DNA of 57,094 nucleotides from Crocinitomix sp. (GTDB lineage Bacteria; Bacteroidota; Bacteroidia; Flavobacteriales_D; Crocinitomicaceae). Under the pieces are notes generated by a model. The model saw only the letters and a list, made by a program, of their open reading frames with translations, had not been told where the DNA came from and did not search any database. The translations under genes and the position numbers were made by a program. The stretch covers positions 1-57,094 of the forward strand of contig WTCE01000043.1 in NCBI GenBank assembly GCA_013138735.1, given 5' to 3'. Below, one piece after another: positions 7,801 to 17,600 of the stretch (position 1 is its first letter; every line of letters begins with the position of its first letter).

Positions 7801-9081
7801 ATGCCAATTGATCAAATGATGTTGGGTCCCATGTTGGATACATTCAAAACAATGGCTGATGATTGCACGGCCAAAGGATATTCCGGAGAAAGTTATGACC
7901 AAATGATGACGGCCTTGAAACGCATGGAACAATTAGGTCAAGAAATGGACGACTTTATGGAGTTTTCTACCAAAATGACAACTGAAAATCTGCAAATGGA
8001 CTTTAGTTTGGCTTATGGTCGCGTATTAAGTGAAGGCGCGAGCCAACAAAGTAGTTCTGCGGATACCTATGACGACGGAGCTTTATTAAAACAAACAGTG
8101 GATGCACTTAAAAATGCTGTTTCAGAACTGAAAAAAGGTGAAGAAACTGCCATTCTTGAAGCGCGTAAGCATCATTCTTCTGATGCACATAAAAACTTAG
8201 CAGAAACTGAGGTGAGCACTTTAGCTAAAAGCGGTCAAATTATTGCGCCTATTGAAGCACTAATCGCCTATGGTGAATCTGGGGTGAATTTACCTACATT
8301 CTTGCGCGTGCAAATTGAAAAGGGCTTAGACAAAGCTATGGAGGGGAGCGCGGTTTTGCGCGAAGGCGTAGCGTACGATTTAGATTTTGCGGTTGCTGCA
8401 TCAATCAATCCGTATAATATTGCCATTCGAGAAGAACAAGGCGCGACTTTTGATGAATTGGCCAAGAAAGCAAAATTTGATGTGCCTAATAGTTTGTCGG
8501 TTACATTGGCCTTTGATAAAATTAGTCAGGACTATGTTTCACGTGTGGAAAAATGGACGGCAATTGAGCGGGCATGGGAGCGAATTTTTAGCTTATTAGA
8601 TACTTGGTCAATGGCCCAAACACGCTTTGCTCCAGGTATTGAACCGTGGGTTTTGGCAGGCAGTCCCAGTTCAATTCAAGCAGCTATTGCGAAAGATAAG
8701 GCTACATTGCCCGGCATAATTCAAGAACGTGTACGTTTATTAATGGAAAATTATGCCTTAAGTTTTGATAATGTCTTTACGCACGAAACATTTATTTGGA
8801 GTGTGAAAAATCACCACTTTTCATACAGCCAAATTTATACAGAATTGCTTGTAAACACGATTCATCCACAATGTAAACCAACGCAATTATTGGATGCGTC
8901 TATTATACAAACAATTGAACATCAGTATGAAAATAAGGAAATGCCAAACCCAGAAAACTATAGAGTCTTAGACAGACAAGAGGCTGTTTACGATCAGTAT
9001 TTTGGTGCAGGTAATTTCGTTGTTAAAGTTGGCCCAAAACCAGATTTTGGATTTAGAAATGCAGCAGCTTGGAATTTGTAA
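7801..9081 (+). CDS. Unrecognised cytoplasmic helical protein, second of pair
   Basis: A 426-residue protein that I cannot place in a family. It begins MPIDQMMLGPMLDTFKTMAD and is rich in Met, Glu, Lys and Ala with helical periodicity. A short Ser/Gln-rich linker lies near residues 82-90 (GASQQSSSADTYDD), and a more ordered, aromatic C-terminal half includes WSVKNHHFSYSQIYTELL and YDQYFGAGNFVVKVGPKPDFG. No signal peptide, membrane segment or P-loop is visible. Its tight spacing with the preceding gene (two bases) indicates an operon. The outer-membrane-type gene at 9156 follows after 74 bases but need not belong to the unit. Confidence 0.75.
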   Translation: MPIDQMMLGPMLDTFKTMADDCTAKGYSGESYDQMMTALKRMEQLGQEMDDFMEFSTKMTTENLQMDFSLAYGRVLSEGASQQSSSADTYDDGALLKQTVDALKNAVSELKKGEETAILEARKHHSSDAHKNLAETEVSTLAKSGQIIAPIEALIAYGESGVNLPTFLRVQIEKGLDKAMEGSAVLREGVAYDLDFAVAASINPYNIAIREEQGATFDELAKKAKFDVPNSLSVTLAFDKISQDYVSRVEKWTAIERAWERIFSLLDTWSMAQTRFAPGIEPWVLAGSPSSIQAAIAKDKATLPGIIQERVRLLMENYALSFDNVFTHETFIWSVKNHHFSYSQIYTELLVNTIHPQCKPTQLLDASIIQTIEHQYENKEMPNPENYRVLDRQEAVYDQYFGAGNFVVKVGPKPDFGFRNAAAWNL

Positions 9082-9155
9082 GATGAACAGGACACTGTTC
9101 AATACTAAGTTCTTACGAGCGAATCACTAACATTGTAATTCAATACATTTGGCAA

Positions 9156-9848
9156 GTGAGGTTACTTTCAAGCGTTCTATTTTTATTTGTATTAACAATT
9201 GTAAGTTCTTCGGCGCTTGCTGAAAATGATAGCATTACTGATGTTCCATTAAAATCTAAGCTTTTCCCAAGTGAATATGGTCTCAAAAAATGGAAGTTCA
9301 TGCTTGGGTTGGATGCACGGCGATCATTCTTCAAAGGAACTCCGGTAAAGATCAATGGTTTAAGAACAGGATTAGAATATAAAGGAGTTCACCGTTTTGG
9401 TTTAGGTATTTATGGCTTATCAAAAAATGCAGTTTTCAACAATATACAGGTAGATCATCCAGCAGCGACAGATACTTCAAGGGTAATTTTTAATGTAACC
9501 TATGGATCCTTATTTTATGAGCGTGTGTTTTTCAAATCACCCAAATGGGAGTTTGCTATTCCTACCGAGTTTAGCGCAGGAAGCATTTCAGGGTCTTTTG
9601 AAGATACCACGGGCGTGTTCAAACCATTTGTAGAAAGTCCATTTTCCGCTTTGTCATTAGGATTCCAGGCCAAGTATTATGTTTTTAAATGGTTAGCGCC
9701 AAACGTCTCCCTAGGCTATCGGTTCACATTTAATACATTACCTGAAGTGAAAGGCACTTTTAATAGGCCCTATTATAGTTTTGGGGTTCAAATTCTATTG
9801 GGCGAATTATACCGGGCTATTTTTAAGAGGGAGAAAAAAGAAGATTAA
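9156..9848 (+). CDS. Outer-membrane beta-barrel-like protein
   Basis: A 230-residue protein starting at GTG 9156, chosen because it gives a signal peptide directly (RLLSSVLFLFVLTIVSSSALAEN, cleavage after ALA). The mature part has alternating-residue strands with glycine/aromatic patterns (GLRTGLEYKGVHRFGLGIYGL, YYSFGVQILLGELYRAIF) typical of small outer-membrane barrels. No specific family is recognised. It precedes a lipoprotein gene by two bases, so the two are probably co-expressed envelope proteins. Confidence 0.65.
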   Translation: MRLLSSVLFLFVLTIVSSSALAENDSITDVPLKSKLFPSEYGLKKWKFMLGLDARRSFFKGTPVKINGLRTGLEYKGVHRFGLGIYGLSKNAVFNNIQVDHPAATDTSRVIFNVTYGSLFYERVFFKSPKWEFAIPTEFSAGSISGSFEDTTGVFKPFVESPFSALSLGFQAKYYVFKWLAPNVSLGYRFTFNTLPEVKGTFNRPYYSFGVQILLGELYRAIFKREKKED

Positions 9849-9850
9849 AT

Positions 9851-10744
9851 ATGTACAAACTGATGCGACAATATTACTTTTTATTTATTCTTTCGATTAT
9901 CCTTCTCACAGGTTGCAATTCTCAGTCAGATAAGTCTGTAATTTCTTTATCATTAGCAGATTCCGCTTCTTCTTCAATTACATTAAATACTGATCAAACC
10001 ATCAAGGTAATCACGAACACCTCTTATGATACTCAACCAATAAATTATGGAGATAAAAAAGGCAATTATATTACCCGCCGAACAGCGATAAAGACGTATT
10101 CTCAATCCGTTTTCGGAAGAAATAAAAAAGTGACAATTGAATTTCTTGACTTCGACTTTAATCATCAGTTTGAAATCTCTCATGAACCTGGTAATATTGA
10201 TTTATGGGGAGGTTTTTATATAACTAGCTCATTAATTGATTATTATCCCGGCTTTTTTGACATCTATAATTATGGTAGTGAAGAGCCATTTGTTAAATGT
10301 CAAAATCTTTGTTGGCGTGTTCGTGTACTTGGTTCAAAAGGCTCAGAAGCATTTATTAGTTATCAAGAAAACATACTAACTAAAACTACGGAAAAAAGAA
10401 AGGCTTTAGGAGGTTTATACTTTAGCGTTGACCAAAATCCGCCAAGCTCGATTCAATTTTTTGATAACCTCGAAGATAGTCTCACATATTTCAACCCATT
10501 TAAAATTCACATTGAACCGCATAATGAGGAAGACAGTTATGTGATTGAATACGCCCGCTATTTTAGCGGTATTCAATTGAACTCAAATCCCAACAGACAA
10601 GGCGCCGAATTTATGACCGATTTCGATATTGTTATAACTTTTATCTATTCTTCAATTTACGCAGACAGTCGAGCTGACGAAAAAACAATTCGAATTCCTG
10701 TTGAAAATGGAGTAATGATTTCTGAAAGTGAAGTTGAATTTTAA
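9851..10744 (+). CDS. Hypothetical lipoprotein
   Basis: A 297-residue protein with a lipoprotein signal: hydrophobic YYFLFILSIILLTGC, with the lipobox cysteine near residue 22 followed by NSQSDKS. The mature part has no domain I recognise; it looks mixed beta with repeated Tyr/Ser/Asp (DLWGGFYITSSLIDYYPGFFDIYNYGSEEPF). The start at 9851 is two bases after the preceding barrel-like gene, pointing to translation from one message. It would sit in the inner or outer membrane facing the periplasm. Confidence 0.7.
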   Translation: MYKLMRQYYFLFILSIILLTGCNSQSDKSVISLSLADSASSSITLNTDQTIKVITNTSYDTQPINYGDKKGNYITRRTAIKTYSQSVFGRNKKVTIEFLDFDFNHQFEISHEPGNIDLWGGFYITSSLIDYYPGFFDIYNYGSEEPFVKCQNLCWRVRVLGSKGSEAFISYQENILTKTTEKRKALGGLYFSVDQNPPSSIQFFDNLEDSLTYFNPFKIHIEPHNEEDSYVIEYARYFSGIQLNSNPNRQGAEFMTDFDIVITFIYSSIYADSRADEKTIRIPVENGVMISESEVEF

Positions 10745-11055
10745 ATTATCTGAATTAAGGCCGGGCAGAACGTAAAACAATATGGTTTGATATTAAAAGT
10801 TCACGTTATCTTTTTCGATATTCAGAGTAACGCACATTTCGATAGGCTCACTAACCTTATCTAAAAAGGCCTTTACCAAATTTCATTTTTTCTTGCCAAA
10901 TTGAGACAATAATTTAATAAAAACCACCTAAACAGCTATAGGTTAGTAGGTTAGGTTTGTTTTTGATTATCAAAAAGACGTACATCCTAATCCACGAACG
11001 CGCACATGGTGAATAGATTTGCTAAGGAAAGAAACAAAACGAGCTTAAATCGGCT
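10745..11055. other. 311-bp intergenic region, no gene seen
   Basis: AT-rich spacer between the converging lipoprotein and methyltransferase genes. It holds a stretch at about 10837-10857 (ATTTCGATAGGCTCACTAACC) that resembles one arm of repeats common in Bacteroidota intergenic DNA, but no matching arm was found. No terminator with a U-tract, RNA gene or open frame could be supported. Confidence 0.4.
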
Positions 11056-11934
11056 CTAATGGCCTTTTTTCTTCAATATATAGATCTGTGAAGAGTATGT
11101 TCCGTTCTTTGCCTTTAAATTGGAGCGACAACCATTCCAAAAAGCTTTGACAATATTTCCGCCTTTATATTTTTCGCTTAACATGGAAACATAATATGAA
11201 TCAAATTTCATGGGTTGCATTTCTTCCAATTCCATATCGTAATGTTCAAACAATCGCTTAATATCATCCGGAACAAAATGATATAAATGAATTGGTAAAT
11301 CATAAGCCGCCCAAAATTCTTTATAGTGTTTTGCATCAAAAGAACTCATATTTGGAACAGCAATAATTAACCGACCATCCGGTTTTAGAATGCGCGTAAT
11401 CTTATCCAGGTCTCTCCGTAAATCATAAACATGTTCCAAAACATGCCACATAGTAATTACATCTCTTGAACCATCTGGTAAATTATACAACTCATCTAGC
11501 TCTTGAATATTTGCTTTAAAGTTTTCAATTGCAAATGTTCTAGCATCAACATCTGGCTCTAAACCCAATGCATTGAAACCCGCCAATTGGCACGCATTTA
11601 AAAAATGGCCAGTCCCTGCACCAATATCTAAAGTGTCTTTCCCCTTGCCTACTCGTTTTACCAACTTCACTTTTTGCTTCAACGTATGTTTTCTAACGCG
11701 TTGATACAATTTATTAATGATTCCTTTATTGGTAGATGAGTGAGAAATATAAGATTCTGCCTTATAATATTCCCCAATTTTATCTACTGTTGGAATTGGA
11801 TTCGTAAAATGAAAGCCGCAATTATTGCAAGACACAATATTAAACGTGTCATTAGAAACCGTATAATCAACAGCACTTATAAAAGGCGTAAACTCGCTGC
11901 TATCACAAATTGGACATTGTTTTATATCATTCAT
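11056..11934 (-). CDS. Class I SAM-dependent methyltransferase with N-terminal zinc ribbon
   Basis: A 292-residue cytoplasmic protein. The N-terminus has paired cysteines CPICDSS...VSCNNCGF, a zinc-ribbon-like module that often precedes this methyltransferase type. The Rossmann domain starts with motif I DTLDIGAGTGHFLNACQLAGF (near residue 100), then the acidic motif II LGLEPD and the MWHVLEHVYD segment of Methyltransf_23 proteins. A partner substrate cannot be read from sequence; relatives often act on sugars or lipids. It sits three bases downstream of mnmG and is probably co-transcribed with it. Confidence 0.85.
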   Translation of the reverse strand: MNDIKQCPICDSSEFTPFISAVDYTVSNDTFNIVSCNNCGFHFTNPIPTVDKIGEYYKAESYISHSSTNKGIINKLYQRVRKHTLKQKVKLVKRVGKGKDTLDIGAGTGHFLNACQLAGFNALGLEPDVDARTFAIENFKANIQELDELYNLPDGSRDVITMWHVLEHVYDLRRDLDKITRILKPDGRLIIAVPNMSSFDAKHYKEFWAAYDLPIHLYHFVPDDIKRLFEHYDMELEEMQPMKFDSYYVSMLSEKYKGGNIVKAFWNGCRSNLKAKNGTYSSQIYILKKKGH

Positions 11935-11937
11935 ATC

Positions 11938-13812
11938 TTATCTTCCTAAATAAACAAGTAGTATAGAAACATCAGATGGCGAAACACCACTAATGCGTCC
12001 GGCCTGACCGATAGTAACAGGCATAATCTCCGTTAATTTTTCTACTGCCTCAGCTGAAAGAGAAGACAATAAAGTATAATCCGTATCAGGTGGAATCTTT
12101 ACATTCTCTAAGCGATCCATTTTATCCGCCATCTGCTCTTCACGTGTTATATACCCTTCATATTTGATTTGAACCTCAGCTTGTACCAAAGCATCATCTT
12201 CTAAACCACAAATGGCCGTGAGTTTTTCATCTAGAAATGGAGAACAATCTCTTAGCCCAATCAATGAAATGTGTGGACGTCTAAGAATAGAATTTGCCTT
12301 AACTTTTTGCTTAATTTCTGATGATTTTAATGACGTTAAATAGCCATTAATTTCATCTGGCGAAACACTTGCTTTGCCTAATAATTTTTTGATTGCTTCT
12401 GTTTTTTGAATCTTATCTTCAACCCGTGCTAATCGATCATCATCTGCCAAGCCAACTTCATGTCCAATTTTTGTTAAACGCAAATCGGCATTATCTTGTC
12501 TTAAAAGGATCCTATATTCTGCTCGAGAAGTAAACATGCGATAAGGTTCGTCTGTTCCTTTTGTAATTAAATCATCTACCAATACACCTATATAAGCTTC
12601 TGATCTACCCAAAACAAACTCGGGCTTATTACTTAATTTATTATGCGCATTAATTCCAGCCATTAATCCTTGCGAGGCAGCTTCCTCATATCCTGTTGTT
12701 CCGTTAATTTGCCCTGCAAAATATAGATTGGCCACTAGCTTAGTTTCTAAACTATGTTTCAACTGCGTTGGCGGGAAATAATCATATTCAATTGCATAAC
12801 CAGGACGGAACATTTTCACATTTGCAAAACCAGGAATAGTTTTCATGGCTTCTAACTGCACTTCTTCTGGTAAAGAGGTACTGAATCCGTTTACATATAT
12901 TTCAACCGTATTCCAACCTTCTGGTTCAACAAAAATTTGATGGCGATCGCGCTCTGCAAAGCGGTTAATTTTATCTTCGATTGAAGGACAATAACGCGGA
13001 CCTGCTCCTTGAATTGCACCATTAAACATTGGGCTTCTGTCAAAACCAGTTTTTAAAATATCGTGTGTTTCTTGATTTGTATAAGTGATATAACAACTCC
13101 GTTGTTTTGCGAGCGGTTTTGTTTCGTCTGAATAGGAAAACTTTAAAGGGTTTTCATCACCCGGTTGCTCTTCCATTTTAGTATAATCTAACGAGCGCCC
13201 ATCTACACGAGGAGGTGTACCTGTTTTCATTCTACCCGTTTCAAAACCTAAATCAACCAATTGTTCGGTTATACCATAACTAGCACCTTCACCAGATCGG
13301 CCTCCTTTAAAGTTCTTTTCACCTAAATGAATTAAGCCATTTAAAAAAGTACCATTAGTTAATACTACTGCTTTGGAATAAATCTTTTGACCCATTGCAG
13401 TTGTAACACCTTTCAATTTACCATCCTCAACAATAAGGCCATTAACCATGTCTTGCCAAAAATCAACATTCTTTGTTCGCTCCAAAAGCATCCGCCACTC
13501 TTCAGCAAAACGCATGCGATCATTTTGAGTTCTTGGTGACCACATTGCTGGTCCTTTTGAAAGGTTTAACATTTTAAACTGAATGGCAGACTTATCTGTA
13601 ACCATTCCTGAGCCACCACCAAGCGCATCTATTTCACGCACAATTTGTCCTTTGGCAACACCACCCATAGCAGGGTTGCAAGACATTTGCGCAATCGTTG
13701 CTAAATTCATGGTCACCAATAAAACCTTTGAACCCATCTTTGCAGACGAATATGCGGCCTCGCATCCTGCATGACCACCACCTACTACTATAATATCGTA
13801 TTCTGGTAACAT
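11938..13812 (-). CDS. mnmG: tRNA uridine-5-carboxymethylaminomethyl modification enzyme MnmG (GidA)
   Basis: FAD-dependent partner of MnmE, modifying U34 in the tRNA wobble position. The ATG at 13812 gives 624 residues, the normal length; a TTG three codons upstream is less likely. The FAD-binding motif [22 protein letters not shown] is N-terminal; the [22 protein letters not shown] and [14 protein letters not shown] blocks follow, and [18 protein letters not shown] lies near residue 370. The C-terminal helical domain ends [17 protein letters not shown]. Immediately upstream are two parS-like sites. In many bacteria this gene lies close to the replication origin, in keeping with that. Confidence 0.97.
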   Translation of the reverse strand: MLPEYDIIVVGGGHAGCEAAYSSAKMGSKVLLVTMNLATIAQMSCNPAMGGVAKGQIVREIDALGGGSGMVTDKSAIQFKMLNLSKGPAMWSPRTQNDRMRFAEEWRMLLERTKNVDFWQDMVNGLIVEDGKLKGVTTAMGQKIYSKAVVLTNGTFLNGLIHLGEKNFKGGRSGEGASYGITEQLVDLGFETGRMKTGTPPRVDGRSLDYTKMEEQPGDENPLKFSYSDETKPLAKQRSCYITYTNQETHDILKTGFDRSPMFNGAIQGAGPRYCPSIEDKINRFAERDRHQIFVEPEGWNTVEIYVNGFSTSLPEEVQLEAMKTIPGFANVKMFRPGYAIEYDYFPPTQLKHSLETKLVANLYFAGQINGTTGYEEAASQGLMAGINAHNKLSNKPEFVLGRSEAYIGVLVDDLITKGTDEPYRMFTSRAEYRILLRQDNADLRLTKIGHEVGLADDDRLARVEDKIQKTEAIKKLLGKASVSPDEINGYLTSLKSSEIKQKVKANSILRRPHISLIGLRDCSPFLDEKLTAICGLEDDALVQAEVQIKYEGYITREEQMADKMDRLENVKIPPDTDYTLLSSLSAEAVEKLTEIMPVTIGQAGRISGVSPSDVSILLVYLGR

Positions 13813-13821
13813 ATATATCAA

Positions 13822-13837
13822 TGTTTCACGTGGAACA
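13822..13837. promoter_or_regulatory. parS-like site 1
   Basis: TGTTTCACGTGGAACA matches the widely conserved ParB-binding parS palindrome TGTTTCACGTGAAACA at 15 of 16 positions and keeps the central CACGTG. It lies ten bases upstream of the mnmG start codon. ParB spreading from such sites directs origin segregation. Confidence 0.75.
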
Positions 13838-13846
13838 ATTCATTAA

Positions 13847-13862
13847 TGTTTCACGTGAAACT
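13847..13862. promoter_or_regulatory. parS-like site 2, overlapping the ybeY stop
   Basis: TGTTTCACGTGAAACT matches parS at 15 of 16 positions, with all inner bases perfect. Its start is 25 bases from that of site 1. On the minus strand the same bases encode the last residues of YbeY (Ser-Phe-Thr-stop), so the site is built into the 3' end of a coding sequence. Confidence 0.78.
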
Positions 13863-14282
13863 TTTTCGTTTATCTAAACATTCATTCTCTAACCTTGTCA
13901 TCCTTATCTGTTCTTCATCAGACTTATCATTGTTCCCTAGTAAATGCAAAACACCGTGAATCATAACACGCGACAATTCATCAAAAACAGACACCCCCAA
14001 CTCCTTTGCGTTATCAACTATCCGATCATAGCTAATAAACAAATCACCACTTAAACTAAAATCTACGTTATAATTAAACGTGATTATATCTGTATAGTAG
14101 TCATGGTTTAAATGCTCCTTATTCATCTCTAAAAGATAATTGTCTGTGCAAAACACATAAGACAACTCTCCAAGTTGAAAGTCATTATCAACCACAACTT
14201 GGTTGATCCATAAACTAAAAAATTCCGGATTGAAGTCCGGAATTTCTATATCTATAAAATTATATAAGATTTCATTATCCAT
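13851..14282 (-). CDS. ybeY: Endoribonuclease YbeY (16S rRNA maturation)
   Basis: A 143-residue zinc-dependent RNase involved in 16S rRNA 3'-end processing and ribosome quality control. The metal-binding motif is HGVLHLLGNNDKSDEEQIRM near residues 108-127: two histidines spaced H-x3-H, with Asp/Asn residues in place of the third His seen in proteobacteria, as is usual in Bacteroidota. The upstream signature NHDYYTDIITFNY is present. The start ATG at 14282 overlaps the stop of the RsbW-like gene by eight bases, implying translational coupling; an in-frame start at 14318 would lie well inside that gene. The final codons form parS-like site 2. Confidence 0.92.
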   Translation of the reverse strand: MDNEILYNFIDIEIPDFNPEFFSLWINQVVVDNDFQLGELSYVFCTDNYLLEMNKEHLNHDYYTDIITFNYNVDFSLSGDLFISYDRIVDNAKELGVSVFDELSRVMIHGVLHLLGNNDKSDEEQIRMTRLENECLDKRKSFT

Positions 14283-14676
14283 TTTCGGATACAAAGGTAA
14301 TACTAACTTTCGAACCATTCAAATCAAAATTCACCTCATCCGACAAGTTCTTCATTAAGAAGATTCCTCGTCCATCTGGTTTCTCAATATTTTCGGGAGC
14401 AGTTGGATCAGGTAAATTATCAAAGTCAAAACCATTGCCCTCATCAGCAACAATAAACGTAACCTTTTCATCCTTCTTTGCAACTTCTACTTTAACCTTC
14501 TTATCCTCGTCATTATCATTACCGTGAACAATTGCATTGTTAACAGCTTCTGTAACGGCAATTAAAATATTACCATAATGATCTTCATTCAACTTAAGAT
14601 CTTCACACACTGTGTCGATTAAAAGTTCTACTTCAGACATGAACTTTAAATCAGACCTTATTTCAATACTATGCAT
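14275..14676 (-). CDS. RsbW-like anti-sigma/serine kinase ATPase
   Basis: A 133-residue cytoplasmic GHKL ATP-binding protein. The N-box is VTEAVNNAIVHGND (near residue 40), the G1 box VADEGNGFDF and the G2 region DGRGIFLMKNLSDEV: a complete HATPase_c_2 domain without any sensor region, as in RsbW and SpoIIAB-type kinases. Such proteins bind a sigma factor or phosphorylate an STAS anti-anti-sigma partner. No STAS gene is adjacent; a SpoIIE-type phosphatase is encoded at 36110-38272. It sits between DUF4175 (three-base gap) and ybeY (eight-base overlap) in one leftward operon. Confidence 0.85.
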   Translation of the reverse strand: MHSIEIRSDLKFMSEVELLIDTVCEDLKLNEDHYGNILIAVTEAVNNAIVHGNDNDEDKKVKVEVAKKDEKVTFIVADEGNGFDFDNLPDPTAPENIEKPDGRGIFLMKNLSDEVNFDLNGSKVSITFVSENG

Positions 14677-14679
14677 TAA

Positions 14680-17600
14680 TTAGTTGTTTACTGAGTTAAA
14701 ATACTCGTTTACTAAACCTTTATAATAAACCTGGAGACCAACCGGCAATGAGCGTAAAAACTCAATTTCGGCGTCTTTCTTTTTATTATACTCAGTAAAT
14801 TCCTTAAGGTTACCATCCTTGTCATTTTTTCCTTCTTTTGCTTCGCGCTCTTCACTATAACCCCGCTCACGCATAGCTTTTTCACTTTCCAACAATCGTG
14901 TGTAAATATCTTCTTGACGCTTTACAAAGTCACTACCAACGTTACCATTAATTAAGTCTGTCTGTAATTTGTCCAGGTCTTCAATTAACTTATCTAAACC
15001 ATTTCCTGCACCACTACCATCTTTATTAAGTTCCTGTTTCAATTGCTTTAAACCCTCTCTTAAGCGCCCTTGTTCAGCCGCCATTTTTGCAATCTCTTTA
15101 GACGATAATTGTGGAATTCCACCGGAAGTCCCTCCTGGTGTTTCTCCTTTACCTTCTCCCTGTTCACCCTTTCCTTCTTCACCTCCAGGTTTTTTTCCAC
15201 CTTTCATTTTCGCAATTTGCTCACTTAAGGCCTGCTTCATTTCCTCCATTGACATTTGTTTACCTGATTTTCCTTTACCAGACCCTCCAGGATTATCACA
15301 AGAACCAGAACCCGGTTTTTGGTTTTTCATTTGCTGTTGCATTTGATCTAACACTTCTGACAACATCAACGCTAAATTATTATAGCTCGTCATACTATAT
15401 TGTTGGTGTTGCATTAAGCGACCTGTTTTGCGCTCCTCAGAGAACAACAAAGACTTGTCTAGATTATAAGACAATTCATTTAACTCCTCATTAATCATGA
15501 ATGATAATTCACTTACCCTTTTGCTCAACGCGACTAAAGAATCATTCACAATTACGGTAGACTTACTAATTTCCAATTGATCCCGATTCAATTGTAAGTA
15601 ATAAGGATCGTCCGTACGAACATTCCCATAAGTATCCATTAAGTCTTCTTGTGTGTATGAGAGGTTAATCAGGTTCTCTAATAAGAAGCGTAAGGCATCC
15701 ATATCTTCTTTCGCTTGTTCTTCAGCAGCGGCTTGTTTCATTGCAGCAACATCTTCTGCCATTTGTTTCATCATATCCGCAGCTTTGCCTTGGCTTTTTT
15801 CAGATTGTTTTTGCTTACCGCTATCTAAACTTTCTTTAGAATCTTGCATCTCACTATCAATTTCTTCCTCCATCTCCTCATCAAAATCCATATCTCTAGG
15901 GGATTCTAATTCTTGATTTTTTTCTTCAATTTCATCCATGTCCTTCCGGATTTCATCAAACTTTTCATTTAATTTCTCCTGTTCTTTTGCCAACTCTTCT
16001 TCGGACATTTCTTTATTTTCACTCTTCTCTTTTAATGCTTCTTGTTCCTCAGCAAGGGCTTTTAGTTGTTCCTCCAAGTTTTCTAATTTCTGGTCCAACT
16101 CCATATTTTTGAACAATTCTAATGTACGGTCCAGTTCTTCCTCCATGTCCTCAGCATTCTGTTCCATCTCCTCCAAATTCTCAACCAACTCATCCTTGTT
16201 CATCTCCTCCATTAACTTTTGTAACTCCTCAAACAACTCCTTCAGTTCATCATCCATTAATTCCTCCATGAGTTTTTGCAGCTCTTCTTGCTTTTGTTTT
16301 AACTCCTCCGAATTCTCCAAAAAGTTTTCCTTCTCTTCTTTATTTTCCTCAAAATCCTTCTGAATGTCTTTGATATTATTCTCAAGCTTCTTTTGCATCT
16401 CCATTAAATTCTCAAGACTTTGTTTGTCTTTCCAATCTAAATTTGGCTTGTTCACCATTTCACTCTTTACCTCTTTTATCTCGTCCCTTAATTCCTTGGC
16501 ATCCTTAGTCGCCTCATCCATTTTATCTTTCAACTGATCATCTTTCTCTCCAATTTGATTTTCTAACTCGTCAAATTCAGGAACCTCATAAAACTTGCGA
16601 CTAGATGATCTTGATTTAAATCCATTCAATTCATCATTATCCGTTACAGTAAAAACATAATCCAATTTATCGCCCGGTTTCAAATCATACTGAGACACAT
16701 CCATCATAAAAGAGAATAACTGATTGGAAGCATCAGTGCGTAAACTTATTCGTTTTGATACTGAATAAGTCGTGTCCTTACCGGTTACTGTAACACGTAA
16801 ATTTAAACCTCTGAAACCATAATCGTCACTAATTCGCCCCTCAATAAAACGTCTCATGCTATTGGTAGAGTCAACCTCTTCTTGAATAGAAATACTCGGG
16901 TATTCATCCTTAACTACACCTATTTTATAAAAAATAGAGTCTGCATGCTGAATATCATCAGAACTCAACGCCAATAAATAATCTGTTGATTCGAAAAACT
17001 GCTTTTTAAACCTATATCTATTTGATATTAAGGTGTTTAAAACAAGTGTAGTGTCGCTAAACACCACTTCCATTTCACTCATATTAGTGGCTCCAATATT
17101 CCATTCAATAATTGATCCTTCAGGAATATTAAGCTCTCCAGTATTCTGAAAATCTTCAGGTGCTCTACCCGTGTGCTTAGGATATACCACACTCAAACTC
17201 AAATCATCAATGACCGGCTTATGCAACATTTCCACTTCAAAATCCTTCGATTCGAAACCATTCGCTACACAATAAAAGCTCAACTCTTTTGATAAGTTTA
17301 CAAACTCATGCTCAAAAGTAACGTTAGATGTTTGCTTTAAATTATAGTTTCCATTGTTGGTATATACTTTTACTTCACTCGGAATTTCATCTCCTTTTAA
17401 CTTAATTTTTAAGGTATAATTCTCCCCTTCAATTGCTTCCTCATCACTTTCTAATAGAAAATCAAATGGAGCTGGCTCAACATATTCGGTTGCGAAATTA
17501 ATCACTCGTTTTGAGCCATCAAAAAACCAATTAGGGCTAATAACAGCCACTAAAACAAAAAGTAAAACAATCGGAATCAAATATTTAAGGTATTGTCGGT

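Noticed and set aside
9084-9101. Small hairpin TGAACAG-GACA-CTGTTCA after the 9081 stop
   Set aside because: Seven-base arms with no T run; too weak to call a terminator or operator.
10830-10870. Stretch resembling an arm of common Bacteroidota intergenic repeats (ATTTCGATAGGCTCACTAACC)
   Set aside because: The paired inverted arm could not be found, so it may be chance or a decayed remnant.
14220-14245. 10-bp perfect inverted repeat AAATTCCGGA/TCCGGAATTT with a 6-base loop inside ybeY
   Set aside because: It encodes conserved YbeY sequence, has no related copy nearby, and one such repeat in 57 kb is expected by chance.
15653-16363. Ser-rich open frames on the plus strand opposite the DUF4175 gene
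   Set aside because: They are the antisense of its Glu/Lys-rich coiled coil and have no start signal or family match.
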